Source: Pannonibacter phragmitetus DSM 14782
GTDB taxonomy: Bacteria > Pseudomonadota > Alphaproteobacteria > Rhizobiales > Stappiaceae
Direction of reading: 5' to 3'
NCBI RefSeq assembly: GCF_000382365.1
Contig: NZ_KB908222.1
Coordinates: 1 to 64,000, forward strand
Length of the DNA stretch: 64,000 nucleotides
A program made the position numbers and the translations under genes. The notes under the pieces were generated by a model. It was given only the letters and a program-made list of their open reading frames with translations, had not been told where the DNA came from and did no database searches. Within the stretch, counting starts at the first letter, position 1; every line of letters begins with the position of its first letter. Shown piece after piece: positions 33,062-42,818 of this stretch.

Positions 33062-34066
33062 TCAGCCCGTGATTTCCGAGAGGCGCACGGCCCGCCCTTC
33101 TGCGACCGACTTCAGCGCCGCTTCCGCCAGAGCCAGTGCCTTCAGCCCGTCCTCACCCGTGGTGGGCGGCACGGTGCGGTCCGTCACGGCCTTGATGAAG
33201 GCGGTGATTTCGGCGGCATAGGCTGCCGTGTAGCGGGTCATGAAGAAGTCGAGCAGCGGCGGCTTGTGATAGCCGCTGGCATCGGCCACCTCGATGTTGG
33301 CTTCGCGCAGGTTCTCTGCAGCCACCAGCCCCTTGGCCCCCAGCACCTCAATGCGCTGGTCATAGCCATAGACCGCCCGGCGGGTGTTGGTGATGATCGC
33401 CTGACGGCCTGAAGCGGTGCGCAGGATGATGTTGACGCTGTCAAAATCACCGCGCTTGCCGATTTCCGGATCGACCAGAACGGAGGCAGAGGCCATCACC
33501 GTTTCCACTTCCTCGCCCAGCAGCCAGCGGGCCACGTCGAAGTCATGGATGGTCATGTCGCGGAAAATGCCGCCCGAACGGGAGATATACTCATACGGAG
33601 GGGGCGAAGGATCGCGGGAGGTGATCGTCACCATCTCCACATCGCCAATGCGGCCGCTGTCGATGGTCGCCTTGAGCGCGGCGAAATGCGGATCGAAGCG
33701 GCGGTTGAAGCCGACCATCAGCGTGGCGCCGGTTTCCTTCACCGTCTTCAGGCAGTCCTTGACGCGCTGGACGTTCAGGTCCACCGGCTTTTCGCAGAAG
33801 ATGCCCTTGCCGGCGCGGGCGAAGCGCTCGATCAGGTCTGCATGGGTGTCTGTCGGGGTGCAGATGATGACGGCATCCACATCCTTTGCCGCTTCAATCT
33901 CGTCGATGGTGCGGATGGAGCAGCCATGCTCCGCCGCCAGCGACTGAGCTGCCGCAGCGACGGGATCGGCCACGGCAATCAGCGTGGCTCCTTCCGTTGC
34001 GGCGATCGCCTTGGCATGGACGCGGCCAATCCGCCCTGCCCCCAATACTGCGAAACGCATTGTCAT
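33062..34066 (-). CDS. iolG: Inositol 2-dehydrogenase
   Basis: A 334-residue Gfo/Idh/MocA-family NAD-dependent dehydrogenase that oxidises myo-inositol to 2-keto-myo-inositol, the first step of the pathway. The NAD-binding motif is VLGAGRIGRVHAKAI (GxGxxG). The EKP motif is FCEKPVDLN. The substrate-side signature is GFNRRFDPHFAALK, with a later IHDFDVARWLLGEE carrying the conserved Asp and the H/D pair. Start 34066 fits an AGGAAAG leader. It follows the ABC ATPase gene by 31 bases. Confidence 0.94.
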   Translation of the reverse strand: MTMRFAVLGAGRIGRVHAKAIAATEGATLIAVADPVAAAAQSLAAEHGCSIRTIDEIEAAKDVDAVIICTPTDTHADLIERFARAGKGIFCEKPVDLNVQRVKDCLKTVKETGATLMVGFNRRFDPHFAALKATIDSGRIGDVEMVTITSRDPSPPPYEYISRSGGIFRDMTIHDFDVARWLLGEEVETVMASASVLVDPEIGKRGDFDSVNIILRTASGRQAIITNTRRAVYGYDQRIEVLGAKGLVAAENLREANIEVADASGYHKPPLLDFFMTRYTAAYAAEITAFIKAVTDRTVPPTTGEDGLKALALAEAALKSVAEGRAVRLSEITG

Positions 34067-34097
34067 GTCGGTCTTTCCTAAATTAACCCGCAACACC

Positions 34098-34877
34098 TCA
34101 GATCGTGCCGCCGAGCGAACCCTCAAGTTCAGCCAGTTCCTTGCCGCCTGCCATGAGGTCCTGCAATTCTTCCGGCTTGATTTCCCCGCGTTTTGCGGTG
34201 CCCAGCGTCTTGCCGCGGTTCAGCACTGTGAACCGGTCCCCCACCGCCATGGCATGGCGCACATTGTGGGTGATGAAGACGACACCAATGCCGCGCTTGC
34301 GCACCTTGTCGATGGTTGCCAGCACGTTGGAGGTCTGACGCACGCCGAGCGCTGACGTCGGCTCGTCGAGGATCAGCACCTTGGCGCCGAAATAGACCGC
34401 ACGGGCGATGGCCACCGTCTGGCGCTCGCCGCCCGAAAGCGTGCCGACCGCCTGTTCCGGCTCGCGCAGGTGAATGCCCATGTTGGCCATTTCCTCCAGC
34501 GTCACCCGGTTTGCCTTGTCAAAGTCGATGAAGCGGAACGGGCCGAACTTCTTCTCCGGCTCACGGCCCATCCAGAAGTTCCGGGTGACCGACATCAGCG
34601 GGATCATGGCCAGATCCTGATAGACCGTGGCAATGCCTGCGCCCATGGCGTCACGCGGGCTGTTGAAGGCCGTAGCCTTGCCGTCCACCAGGATCTCGCC
34701 CGAGGAAGGCTTGTGCACGCCCGCCATGGTCTTGATGAAGGTGGACTTGCCGGCGCCGTTGTCGCCGAGCAGGCAGTGGCACTCTCCGGCCTTCACGTCG
34801 AAGCTGACGCCTGCCAGCGCGATCACGGGGCCGAAATGCTTTTCGATGTTGCGCAGTTCGATGAGCGGGGCGGACAT
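34098..34877 (-). CDS. Sugar/inositol ABC transporter ATP-binding protein
   Basis: A 259-residue ABC ATPase with Walker [10 protein letters not shown], signature [14 protein letters not shown] and Walker [13 protein letters not shown]. It is a single-domain ATPase, unlike the double-domain RbsA type, and is of the FrcA/IatA-like short form. It energises the permease with which its start overlaps (TGATG). Substrate assignment to myo-inositol is from the operon. Confidence 0.92.
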   Translation of the reverse strand: MSAPLIELRNIEKHFGPVIALAGVSFDVKAGECHCLLGDNGAGKSTFIKTMAGVHKPSSGEILVDGKATAFNSPRDAMGAGIATVYQDLAMIPLMSVTRNFWMGREPEKKFGPFRFIDFDKANRVTLEEMANMGIHLREPEQAVGTLSGGERQTVAIARAVYFGAKVLILDEPTSALGVRQTSNVLATIDKVRKRGIGVVFITHNVRHAMAVGDRFTVLNRGKTLGTAKRGEIKPEELQDLMAGGKELAELEGSLGGTI

Positions 34878-35974
34878 CAGCGTTCTCCCGTGATCATGCG
34901 GCGGATGTAGGTATTGAGGATCACGGCGAGGATCAGGATCGTGCCGAGGAACACCCGGAAGAGCGAGCTTTCAGCGCCCGAGAAGAACAGGCCCTGCTGC
35001 ACCACGCCGAAGATGATGGCGCCCAGCGCCGCACCGATGACCGAACCATAGCCGCCAGTCAGCAGTGCGCCGCCGATGACCACACAGATGATGGCCTCGA
35101 ATTCCTTCAGCAGGCCACGGTCTGCCGCAGCCGAACCGAATTCGATCACCTGGCAGGTGGCGAACACGGTGGCGCAGAAGGCGGTGAACATGAACATCAG
35201 CACCTTCACCCGGTTAACCGGAACACCCACATAACGGGCCGCCTGTGCATCTCCGCCCGAAGCGAAGATCCAGTTGCCGAACTTGGTGCGGGTGAGAAGG
35301 ATGTGACCGAAGGCGACCAGAACCAGCGCCCAGACCACAAGCATCGGCACGCCTTCCACCACCGGAAGCCCGGCCTTGGGACCGGCCACGAACTTGCCGA
35401 CAAGGCCGAGATCCGCGAACCAGACGAAGAGATCCTTCAGGATGACGCCGCCAAAGAGGAAGGCGAGCCAGTCGTTCTGTGCCAGATCCTTGACGCCGCC
35501 GATGATGGTCTGGCGGGTGGTGAGGATCGACAGCCAGATGGTGAGGCCGCGCAGGATATATAGGAAGGCCAGCGTGACGATGAAGGATGGCAGCCCGGTC
35601 TTGATCACCAGCATGCCGTTGATCCAGCCCAGCGTCACGCAGATGACAAAGGCCGCGATGATGGACACCCACACGGGCAAGCCGAATTTGACACTCAGAA
35701 TGGCGATCACGATGCCGGCAAAGCCGATCATGGAGCCAACGGAAAGATCGAATTCACCGGAGATCATCAGCAGGCAGGCGCCCACGGCGATGATGGCAAA
35801 CTGGGCGGACACCACGGTCCAGTTCATGATGCCTTCCGGCGCGAACATGCCGGAGTTGCCGGCAATCAGAAGGAAGAAAAGGAAGACCAGAACGGTGCCG
35901 GTGGTCGCACCCAGCTCGGGCCGGATCATGGCACGGCGCAGGGCCGAGACCTGCTTGATGCGCTCGTCCGTCAT
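34877..35974 (-). CDS. Sugar/inositol ABC transporter permease
   Basis: A 365-residue RbsC-family (CUT2) inner-membrane permease with about ten transmembrane segments. Family features include [20 protein letters not shown] and the cytoplasmic EAA-like loop [20 protein letters not shown]. It forms the channel for the periplasmic inositol-binding protein encoded upstream. The ATPase gene overlaps its 3' end. Confidence 0.93.
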   Translation of the reverse strand: MTDERIKQVSALRRAMIRPELGATTGTVLVFLFFLLIAGNSGMFAPEGIMNWTVVSAQFAIIAVGACLLMISGEFDLSVGSMIGFAGIVIAILSVKFGLPVWVSIIAAFVICVTLGWINGMLVIKTGLPSFIVTLAFLYILRGLTIWLSILTTRQTIIGGVKDLAQNDWLAFLFGGVILKDLFVWFADLGLVGKFVAGPKAGLPVVEGVPMLVVWALVLVAFGHILLTRTKFGNWIFASGGDAQAARYVGVPVNRVKVLMFMFTAFCATVFATCQVIEFGSAAADRGLLKEFEAIICVVIGGALLTGGYGSVIGAALGAIIFGVVQQGLFFSGAESSLFRVFLGTILILAVILNTYIRRMITGER

Positions 35975-36011
35975 GAGTTGCCTCGATTTTCAGGAAACGT
36001 CTGTTGCAAGG

Positions 36012-36040
36012 GGCCGGGGCGCTTTCACACCGCCCCGGCC
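36012..36040 (-). terminator. Hairpin between binding-protein and permease genes
   Basis: GGCCGGGGCG (36012-36021) pairs with CGCCCCGGCC (36031-36040). There is no T-run, so it is more likely an mRNA-stabilising or attenuating hairpin that lets the binding protein be made in excess. Confidence 0.6.
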
Positions 36041-36070
36041 GGGGCTGGAATTTCAGCTCAAGCCAGCCGC

Positions 36071-37015
36071 TTAGCGGTACTGGCCGGCGTATTTCTCAAC
36101 CAGTGCGATGTTGTCCTTGGTCACGAAGCCCGGACCCGAGTTGATCGAGTTGCCCGGAACGACGCCATAGCGGGCGTAGTTGGTGAGGATCACGACCGGC
36201 AGATAGCCCTGCAGATAGGGCTGCTGATCGATGGCGAAGTTGATGGTGCCGGCCTTGATGGCATTGGCGATTTCCGGCGAAAGATCGAAGGTGCCGAAGA
36301 AGATCTGGCCAGCCTTGCCATTCTGCTCCAGCGCCGCCAGCGTCGGATGCGCAGAGGTGGGGCCGAGGGCAAGGATTGCACCCGTGTCCGGATTGGTCTG
36401 CAGATAGGCCGAGACCTTGTTCTGGATTTCGGACGGGTCCTGACCGGCGTCGATCATCTGGTTGCCGAGTTCCACGCCGAGTGCGGCAGCAAAGCCCTGG
36501 CAGCGCTCCACGGAGGCCGGGTTGGTGATGTAATGGTTCACACACAGGAACGACTTGGCACCGGCTGCCTTGGCCTTTTCGCCCGCGCCGAAGCCTGCGT
36601 CATATTCCGGCTGGCCCACATGCAGCAGCGCGCCAAGCTTCTTGGACTGCTCGATGGTGCCGGAGTTGATGGTGATAACCGGAATGCCCTTGGCCACAGC
36701 GTTGGAAATCGGGCCGGACAGCACGTCATAGTCAGCGATGGTGACGATGATGCCATTCGGGTTGGATGCTGCCGCCTGCTCCACGATGCGGGCCATGTCG
36801 GCCAGATCACCGGTCGGCGGGTTGCGGTATTCGACGCTGACCTTCATCTGGTCACCGGCAACGGCGATGGCATTCTTGATGGTGTTCCACCAGCTGTCGC
36901 TGTCCGGCGCATGGCTGACCAGGACGAACTTTTCGCCTTCGGCAGCAGCCGGAGCAGACAGGCCAGCCACGGCGATGGCCGCAGCGGCAATGGCGGTAAG
37001 CGCTTTTCTCATCAT
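36071..37015 (-). CDS. Periplasmic sugar/inositol-binding protein
   Basis: A 314-residue Peripla_BP_4 (CUT2) binding protein with a signal peptide (residues 1-26: MMRKALTAIAAAAIAVAGLS, cleavage near AAA-E). The mature part opens KFVLVSHAPDSDSWWNTIKN and includes TINSGTIEQSKKLGALLHVG and ATGPTS-like hinge stretches. In this operon it should bind myo-inositol or a close cyclitol (IbpA role). Start 37015 is preceded by GGGAGG. It is the first gene of the inositol operon. Confidence 0.93.
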   Translation of the reverse strand: MMRKALTAIAAAAIAVAGLSAPAAAEGEKFVLVSHAPDSDSWWNTIKNAIAVAGDQMKVSVEYRNPPTGDLADMARIVEQAAASNPNGIIVTIADYDVLSGPISNAVAKGIPVITINSGTIEQSKKLGALLHVGQPEYDAGFGAGEKAKAAGAKSFLCVNHYITNPASVERCQGFAAALGVELGNQMIDAGQDPSEIQNKVSAYLQTNPDTGAILALGPTSAHPTLAALEQNGKAGQIFFGTFDLSPEIANAIKAGTINFAIDQQPYLQGYLPVVILTNYARYGVVPGNSINSGPGFVTKDNIALVEKYAGQYR

Positions 37016-37087
37016 AACCTCCCAGAGTGCGGATCCGCCGGCTCCCCCCGGCGGCCACCCGGTCCGGATATGTCCGGGCTTCGGGTG

Positions 37088-37103
37088 TGGAATATTCATT
37101 CCA
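37088..37103. promoter_or_regulatory. IolR operator before the inositol operon
   Basis: TGGAATATTCATTCCA contains GGAA-N6-TTCC, the site reported for the rhizobial inositol repressor IolR. It stands 73 bases upstream of the binding-protein start, where a repressor would control the whole leftward operon. Confidence 0.75.
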
Positions 37104-37129
37104 TTTCTAGGTTTGATGCAACAGTTTTT

Positions 37130-37951
37130 TTATGGCGCGGCTTTTCGCCCGGCACCAACGGCCACCGCCAGCGTGATGGCGAGCGAAAGCGTCGCCGACA
37201 ATGCACGGAAGGCACCGAAATCCACTTCCGCCACACTCAGCACCGTGGCATCCAGCTTCTGCAGCGGGCTCATCACCGTGTCGGTAATGGCGATGACCGG
37301 CACACCCTGGCTGCGGGCAAACTCCGCCAGTTCCACCGTTTCACCGCTGTAGGGCGGGAACGTGATGGCCACCAGCGCATCCCCCGGACGGATGGCATGG
37401 CGGTGGTCGAGCTTGCCGACACCATCATGCAGGAACGCTGGAACATCCATTTTTTCAAAGGCATAGGCGAGATAGGACGCCACCGGAAAGGCTCGGCGAA
37501 GACCCACGAGATGCACCATTCCGGCTTCGGAAAGAATCTTCACCGCCCGGTCCAGATTGCGGCTGTCGACGCTGCTGGCGAGATTTTCCAGCGACATGCG
37601 GCCCGCATCGATGAACTCCGCCAGCAGGGCGGATGGGCTGCCAGCACCGCTTTCCCGCAGGTTTCTGAGCCGTGTCGCGTAGTCCGGCCAGCCCTGCGCA
37701 TAGGCGTCCCGGAACAGGCGTTGCATCTCTGAATAGCCGGAAAAACCGAGGATCTTGCAGAATCGCATCAGCGCCGAAGGCTGGACACCGGCGGCAAGCG
37801 CCATCTCCGCTACGGTGGAGACGGCAATCCGGTCCGTGTTCGCCGCCAGATATTCCGCGCATTGGCGCAGGCGTTTCGGCAGCGTTTCTGCCGCTTCCAG
37901 CAACCGGGCATGGAAGGCTTCGATGTTGCGCGGGGCGGAGAGGTGCGACAT
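37130..37951 (-). CDS. iolR: RpiR-family transcriptional regulator (IolR-like)
   Basis: A 273-residue protein with an N-terminal RpiR-type helix-turn-helix (about 15-90, TVAEMALAAGVQPSALMRFC) and a C-terminal SIS domain (about 120-260, with ALVAITFPPYSGETVELAEF). In rhizobia such a regulator represses iol genes and responds to inositol intermediates. Here it lies just upstream of the inositol operon and on the same strand, and divergent from a Gfo/Idh gene. A TGGAAT-N4-ATTC[CT]A site is found on both sides of it. The gene name is given by this context. Confidence 0.85.
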   Translation of the reverse strand: MSHLSAPRNIEAFHARLLEAAETLPKRLRQCAEYLAANTDRIAVSTVAEMALAAGVQPSALMRFCKILGFSGYSEMQRLFRDAYAQGWPDYATRLRNLRESGAGSPSALLAEFIDAGRMSLENLASSVDSRNLDRAVKILSEAGMVHLVGLRRAFPVASYLAYAFEKMDVPAFLHDGVGKLDHRHAIRPGDALVAITFPPYSGETVELAEFARSQGVPVIAITDTVMSPLQKLDATVLSVAEVDFGAFRALSATLSLAITLAVAVGAGRKAAP

Positions 37952-38012
37952 TGCGGTTTGCCAGTTCGTTGATCCTGCTTGACAAAACAGGATAGCCGCA
38001 GGATGACATGAA

Positions 38013-38028
38013 TGGAATAAAAATTCTA
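38013..38028. promoter_or_regulatory. IolR-like operator before the Gfo/Idh gene
   Basis: TGGAATAAAAATTCTA matches the operator at 37088 in 11 of its 12 arm positions. It ends 21 bases before the Gfo/Idh start and about 60 bases before the iolR start on the other strand. It could control both. Confidence 0.6.
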
Positions 38029-38049
38029 TTTGGTTTCGGGAGGAAATCA

Positions 38050-39165
38050 ATGACCCTTGGGATTGGCCTGATCGGAACAGGCTTCATGGGCAAGGCGCAT
38101 GCGCTTGCCTGGCGCAATGCCCGCGCCGTCATGGGCGACGTGCAGGACGTGCGGCTGGAACTGCTCTGCGACACGCCGGAAGACAAAGCCGCCGCCTTTG
38201 CCAGCCAGTTCGGCTTTGCCCGCTCCACCGGAGACTGGCAGGCGCTGGTCAATGACCCGAAGGTGGATGTGGTGTCGATCACCACGCCAAACCGCTTTCA
38301 CAAGGAGATGGCCATCGCCGCTCTTGAGGCGGGCAAGCATGTGTGGTGCGAGAAGCCGATGGGCCTGACGCTGACCGAGGCCGAAGAGATGGCCGCCGCA
38401 GGCGCCCGCTCCGGCAAGCTGACCATGACCGGCTACAACTACACCCGCAATCCCGCCTACCGTCATGCGCAGAAGCTGGTGCAGGAGGGGCGGATCGGCC
38501 GCATCGTGCATGTGCGCGGCGCGGTGGATGAGGATTATCAGGCCGACCCGGACCTGCCCTGGACCTGGCGGGCAAAGCTGGGTGAAGCAGGCCTTGGTGC
38601 ACTGGGAGATATCGGCTGCCACCTGATCAGCCTGCTCTGCGGCATCTGCGGCCCCATCGAAAGCCTCATCGCCGACATGCAGACCGTGCATGAAACCCGC
38701 CCCCTGCCCGATGGCACCGGCCGGGGCAAGGTGGAAAACGAGGATACGGCCACCGCCATCCTGCGCTTTGCCAATGGGGCGCAAGGCTCCTTCGCCGCGT
38801 CGCGCTCCGCCTGGGGCCGCAAGAACCGGCTTGGCTTCGAGATCCACGGCACCAAGGGCATGATCATCTATGATCAGGAGCGGATGAACGAGCTGCAGCT
38901 CTTCGTCAACGAGGGGCCGAAAGCCGAGCAGGGCTTCCGCACCATCCTCACCGGGCCGGATCACGATGTCTACGGCGCCTTCTGCCCCGCCCCCGGCCAC
39001 CAGATCGGCTTCAACGACCTGAAAATCATCGAGGCTGCCGATTTCCTGCGCGCCATCGAAACCGGCACCCGTCCCTGGCCGGATTTCGCAGCCGCTCTGG
39101 AATTCGAAAAGGTCATCCACGCCATCGCCGAAGCTGCCCGCAGCGGCACGCGGGTGCGTGTGTAA
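38050..39165 (+). CDS. Gfo/Idh/MocA-family oxidoreductase beside iolR
   Basis: A 371-residue NAD(P)-dependent dehydrogenase. The Rossmann motif is LIGTGFMGKAHALAW, the EKP motif is WCEKPMGLTL, and the substrate-side sequence is GYNYTRNPAYRHAQKLV, then DIGCHLISLLCGICGPIE. It probably oxidises a cyclitol or sugar. Because an IolR-like site overlaps its promoter, an inositol-isomer dehydrogenase (IolW/IolX-like) role is reasonable but unproved. Start 38050 follows GGGAGG. Confidence 0.9.
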   Translation: MTLGIGLIGTGFMGKAHALAWRNARAVMGDVQDVRLELLCDTPEDKAAAFASQFGFARSTGDWQALVNDPKVDVVSITTPNRFHKEMAIAALEAGKHVWCEKPMGLTLTEAEEMAAAGARSGKLTMTGYNYTRNPAYRHAQKLVQEGRIGRIVHVRGAVDEDYQADPDLPWTWRAKLGEAGLGALGDIGCHLISLLCGICGPIESLIADMQTVHETRPLPDGTGRGKVENEDTATAILRFANGAQGSFAASRSAWGRKNRLGFEIHGTKGMIIYDQERMNELQLFVNEGPKAEQGFRTILTGPDHDVYGAFCPAPGHQIGFNDLKIIEAADFLRAIETGTRPWPDFAAALEFEKVIHAIAEAARSGTRVRV

Positions 39166-39177
39166 GATCAGCAAAAA

Positions 39178-39212
39178 GGCCGGAGCAGCGAATGCTCCGG
39201 CCCCTATTTTTT
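39178..39212. terminator. Terminator after the Gfo/Idh gene
   Basis: GGCCGGAGCA (39178-39187) pairs with TGCTCCGGCC (39193-39202), followed by a T-run (CCTATTTTTT). It lies between two convergent genes; an A-run on the other side suits both directions. Confidence 0.9.
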
Positions 39213-39218
39213 AACGGC

Positions 39219-40391
39219 TTACAGCTCCGTCCACACCCCGCCCGCAGATGACGAGCGGATGCAGGCGCCGATGAAGCGCAGGCCGGCAAGCCCATCACTG
39301 AGGCCCGGCAGATGCTCCGGCAGGGCCACAGGTCCGCCGTCGCGTGCCGTGCGGATGGCTACCGCCGCCTCACGGTAGAGCGTGGCGAAGGCCTCCAGAT
39401 AGCCTTCCGGATGGCCAGAGGGCACCCGCGTTACGGCAGCGGCCGCCGGACCCGTGCCTGCCCCGCCGCGTGTCAGGCGGCGGCGCGGTTCGCCGAAGGG
39501 GGTGAACCACAGATGGTTGGGGTTCTCCTGCTCCCAATCGAGCCCGCCCTTGTCGCCATAAACACGCAGGCGCAGCCCGTTCTCGTTGCCGGGCGCCACC
39601 TGGCTGGCCCAGAGCATGCCGCGCGCCCCGCCGGCAAACCGCAGCAGCACGTTGACATTGTCATCCACCCGGCGCCCCGGAACGAAGGTGGTGAGATCGG
39701 CCAGCACTTGCGACGGGGCAAGCTGTGTCACGAAGGTAGCCAGCTGGAACGCATGAGTGCCGATGTCGCCAATACAGCCGCCCGCGCCCGAACGCGCCGG
39801 GTCGGTGCGCCAGGAGGCCTGCTTCTGGCCGCTTTCCTCCACCGCTTCGGTCAGCCAGTCCTGCGGATATTCCACCTGCACCACGCGCAATGTGCCAAGC
39901 TCGCCATTGGCGATCATCTCCCGCGCCTGCCGCACCATGGGATAGGCGGAATAATTGTGCGTGAGCACGAACAGCCGCCCGCTGGCCTCACCCAGCTTCA
40001 CCAGCTCTTCCGCATCCTCCAGCGTCGAGGTCAGCGGCTTGTCGCAGATGACGTGGATGCCGGCTTTCAGAAAGGCGCGGGCCACCGGGAAATGCAGATG
40101 GTTGGGCGTGACGATGGACACCGCCTCGATGCCGTCCGGCCTTGCCGCTTCCGCAGTGGCCATTGCTTCAAAGCTGTCATAACAGCGGGCCGGATCGACG
40201 CCCAGCTCAAGGCCGGACTGGCGTGCCCGTTCCGGATCCGACGAGAAGGCGCCGGCCACGAGGTCAAAGTCACCATCCAGCCTCGCGGCCATTCGGTGGA
40301 CCGCGCCGATGAAGCCGCCCTGCCCGCCGCCAACCATGCCGAGGCGCACGCGGCCGGCTTGTCCACCTTCGCCCCTTGCTTCAATTGCCAT
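39219..40391 (-). CDS. Gfo/Idh/MocA-family oxidoreductase (isomerase-linked)
   Basis: A 390-residue dehydrogenase. The Rossmann motif is MVGGGQGGFIGAVHRMA, a variant with an insert typical of sugar-glycoside oxidoreductases, and the EKP equivalent is CDKPLTST. The conserved lysine is kept (DK in place of EK). The substrate-side block is CIGDIGTHAFQLATFV. It is co-transcribed with the TIM-barrel gene just upstream (14-base gap), so the pair may act in sequence on one substrate, by oxidation followed by isomerisation or elimination. Substrate unknown. Confidence 0.9.
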   Translation of the reverse strand: MAIEARGEGGQAGRVRLGMVGGGQGGFIGAVHRMAARLDGDFDLVAGAFSSDPERARQSGLELGVDPARCYDSFEAMATAEAARPDGIEAVSIVTPNHLHFPVARAFLKAGIHVICDKPLTSTLEDAEELVKLGEASGRLFVLTHNYSAYPMVRQAREMIANGELGTLRVVQVEYPQDWLTEAVEESGQKQASWRTDPARSGAGGCIGDIGTHAFQLATFVTQLAPSQVLADLTTFVPGRRVDDNVNVLLRFAGGARGMLWASQVAPGNENGLRLRVYGDKGGLDWEQENPNHLWFTPFGEPRRRLTRGGAGTGPAAAAVTRVPSGHPEGYLEAFATLYREAAVAIRTARDGGPVALPEHLPGLSDGLAGLRFIGACIRSSSAGGVWTEL

Positions 40392-40405
40392 GTTCCAGCC
40401 CTCCC

Positions 40406-41476
40406 TCAGCCGGCCGCAGCCGGGGCAAGGCCCAGCATGCGCCGGTTCGCCGCATCATCCGCCCCGCTGGCGGCAAAGTCGTCAAAGGCCTTTTCCGTCA
40501 CCCGGATGATGTGATCCGCAATGAAGGGCGCCCCTTCGGCCGCGCCGTCTTCCGGGTGCTTGATGCAGCATTCCCATTCCAGCACGGCCCAGCCGTCATA
40601 GCCATGGGCCGTGAGGCGGGAGAAGACACCGGCGAAATCCACCTGCCCGTCGCCCAGCGAGCGGAAACGCCCGGCGCGGTTGATCCACGGCTGATAGCCG
40701 GAGTAAACGCCCTGCCGCCCGTCCGGATTGAACTCGGCGTCCTTCACATGGAAGGCGCGGATACGCTCGTGATAGATGTCGATGAAGGCCAGATAATCGA
40801 GCTGCATCAGCACGAAATGCGAGGGGTCATAGTTGATGCAGCAGCGCGGATGCCCGCCAACGCGCTCCAGGAACATCTCGAAGCTGGCGCCGTCAAAGAT
40901 GTCCTCGCCGGGATGAATTTCGTAGCACAGATCGACGCCCGCCTCGTCATAGGCGTCAAGGATCGGCTGCCAGCGCCGGGCCAGTTCGTCAAAGGCCGCC
41001 TCGATCAGCCCCGCAGGCCGCTGCGGCCAGGGGTAGACATAGGGCCAGGCCAGCGCACCGGGAAAGCTGACGCTGGCATTTAGGCCGAAATGGCGCGAGG
41101 CCTTGGCCGCCTTCAGCATCTGATCCACCGCCCAGGCCTGCCGCGCAGCCGGATTGCCATGCACCGCCGCCGGGGCAAAACCATCGAATGGCACGTCATA
41201 GGCCGGATGAACGGCCACAAGCTGCCCCTGAAGATGCGTAGAAAGCTCGGTGATCTCCACACCCGCTTCCCGGCACATTCCCGCTATGTCATCGCAATAG
41301 CCGGAAGAGGCAGCGGCCTTGTCCAAGTCAAACAGGCGGCTGTCCCAGGTCGGAATCTGAACCCCGCGATAGCCGAGGTCCGCCGCCCAGTTCACCATGG
41401 ACTTGAGCGAGTTGAACGGCGCCGTATCCCCGGCGAACTGGGCCAGAAACAGACCCGGACCCTTCATCGTTTTCAT
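40406..41476 (-). CDS. Sugar phosphate isomerase/epimerase-like TIM-barrel protein
   Basis: A 356-residue AP-endonuclease-2-fold protein. Probable metal ligands are in CYEIHPGED, INYDPSH, FHVKDAEF and VLEWECC, so the divalent-metal centre is present. It shares the fold with xylose isomerase and with enzymes that open 3-keto-glycosides. The ATG at 41476 is placed by a GGGAGG ribosome site. It is divergent from the LacI gene and is followed by a Gfo/Idh gene. Confidence 0.88.
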   Translation of the reverse strand: MKTMKGPGLFLAQFAGDTAPFNSLKSMVNWAADLGYRGVQIPTWDSRLFDLDKAAASSGYCDDIAGMCREAGVEITELSTHLQGQLVAVHPAYDVPFDGFAPAAVHGNPAARQAWAVDQMLKAAKASRHFGLNASVSFPGALAWPYVYPWPQRPAGLIEAAFDELARRWQPILDAYDEAGVDLCYEIHPGEDIFDGASFEMFLERVGGHPRCCINYDPSHFVLMQLDYLAFIDIYHERIRAFHVKDAEFNPDGRQGVYSGYQPWINRAGRFRSLGDGQVDFAGVFSRLTAHGYDGWAVLEWECCIKHPEDGAAEGAPFIADHIIRVTEKAFDDFAASGADDAANRRMLGLAPAAAG

Positions 41477-41661
41477 GCGCACCTCCCGAGCGATGACAAA
41501 ATCCCCCTGTTCCGGGCTTCACCTGCTGCGAGGAGAGGCGCCGGGTCTGGCGTGCTGGAACATGTTTCTGCATTTCATCCGGCAGGGGTAACGCGGATGC
41601 AAGCCGTGGATTATCATGCTCCAGACGGCCTACACGGCTTATGTAAACCTTTTTATTGGAG

Positions 41662-41677
41662 CTGTAAACATTTACAG
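41662..41677. promoter_or_regulatory. LacI-type operator in the divergent region
   Basis: CTGTAAACATTTACAG is palindromic except at its two central bases. It lies between the leftward isomerase-dehydrogenase pair and the lacI-type gene, and shares TGTAAAC-nn-TTACA-type arms with the site at 43139. A further TGTAAAC half-site is at 41642. Confidence 0.7.
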
Positions 41678-41755
41678 ACGCAATATTGCAGGGCATAGGT
41701 CTGGGGTTGCAGGCGTACCGCAGAAGACGGCGGATGCGAAAGACCGGGAGCAAGC

Positions 41756-42775
41756 ATGCAGAGCAAGACCGCCACGATCGAGGACGTTGCGCGCCTCGCC
41801 GGTGTTTCCATCGCCACCGTCAGCCGGGCGCTGCACCATCCGGCAAAGGTGGCGGAAGCCACTCGCAAGAAGGTGCTGGCCGCCATCGACAGCACCGGCT
41901 TTACCGCCAATGCCATGGCGCAAAGCCTGCGGCTGAAAAGCACGCGCATGATTCTCGTCATCGTGCCCGACATCGGCAACACCTTTTTCGCCAGCATCCT
42001 GCGCGGACTGGAGGCCGTGGCGCAGCAGCGCGGCTACGGCCTGCTCATCGGCAACAGCGAGAACGACCCTGCCATCGAGGAAACCTACGTGTCCTACCTG
42101 CGTTCCGGCAAGGTGGACGGGCTGGTTCTTCTCTCCGGCCGCTTGCCCTGGCCAGCGGGCAGCATTCCGGCCAATCCGCCGCCGATGATTTCGGTCTGCG
42201 AGGAAATCGAGATGCCCGGCCTGCCCTTCATCGGCATCGACAATCAGGCCGCAGCACGGCTCGCCACGGAGCATTTGATCGCCGCCGGCCACCGCCGCAT
42301 CGCCTATGTGGCGGGCCCGGCGCGCAACATCCTCACGCGCCAGCGGCAGGAAGGTTATGCCGCAGCACTTGCAGCGGCCGGCATTCCGCTCGACCCGGCC
42401 CTGCTGCTGCCCGGCGATTTTTCTATCGAAAGCGGTGTCCGGGCCGCAGCCAGCATGGATGGCATGGAGGAGCCCCCGACGGCCTTCTTCTGCGCCAATG
42501 ATGAAATGGCCATCGGCGTGATCATGGAGCTGACCCGGCGCGGCCTGAAGGTGCCGGAGGATGTGGCGGTGATGGGCTTCGATGACATCCAGTTCTCCAG
42601 CTGCACGAACCCGCCGCTGACCACCGTGCGCCAGCCCCGCCGCGAAATCGGCGAGGAAGCCATGGGCGTGCTGCTGGACCTGATCGAAACCGGCACCGCC
42701 CCGGCCCTGCACCGGGTGCTGCCGGTGGAACTCATCGTGCGCGGCAGCACGGGAACACCTGCCAGCGCAAGGTGA
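41756..42775 (+). CDS. LacI-family transcriptional regulator
   Basis: A 339-residue regulator. The N-terminal helix-turn-helix is TIEDVARLAGVSIATVSRAL, with hinge helix NAMAQSLRLKST, then a periplasmic-binding-protein-like effector domain (VIVPDIGNTFFASILRGLEA, GIDNQAAARLATEHLIAAGH, DVAVMGFDDIQFSSCTNPPL). It sits between a leftward enzyme pair and a rightward ABC-enzyme operon, and candidate operators lie before both. It is the obvious local repressor of the set. Confidence 0.94.
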   Translation: MQSKTATIEDVARLAGVSIATVSRALHHPAKVAEATRKKVLAAIDSTGFTANAMAQSLRLKSTRMILVIVPDIGNTFFASILRGLEAVAQQRGYGLLIGNSENDPAIEETYVSYLRSGKVDGLVLLSGRLPWPAGSIPANPPPMISVCEEIEMPGLPFIGIDNQAAARLATEHLIAAGHRRIAYVAGPARNILTRQRQEGYAAALAAAGIPLDPALLLPGDFSIESGVRAAASMDGMEEPPTAFFCANDEMAIGVIMELTRRGLKVPEDVAVMGFDDIQFSSCTNPPLTTVRQPRREIGEEAMGVLLDLIETGTAPALHRVLPVELIVRGSTGTPASAR

Positions 42776-42818
42776 GCGCGCAAGCAGGCAGGGCTCATAC
42801 AGGCGGCCTAAGCCCCCC

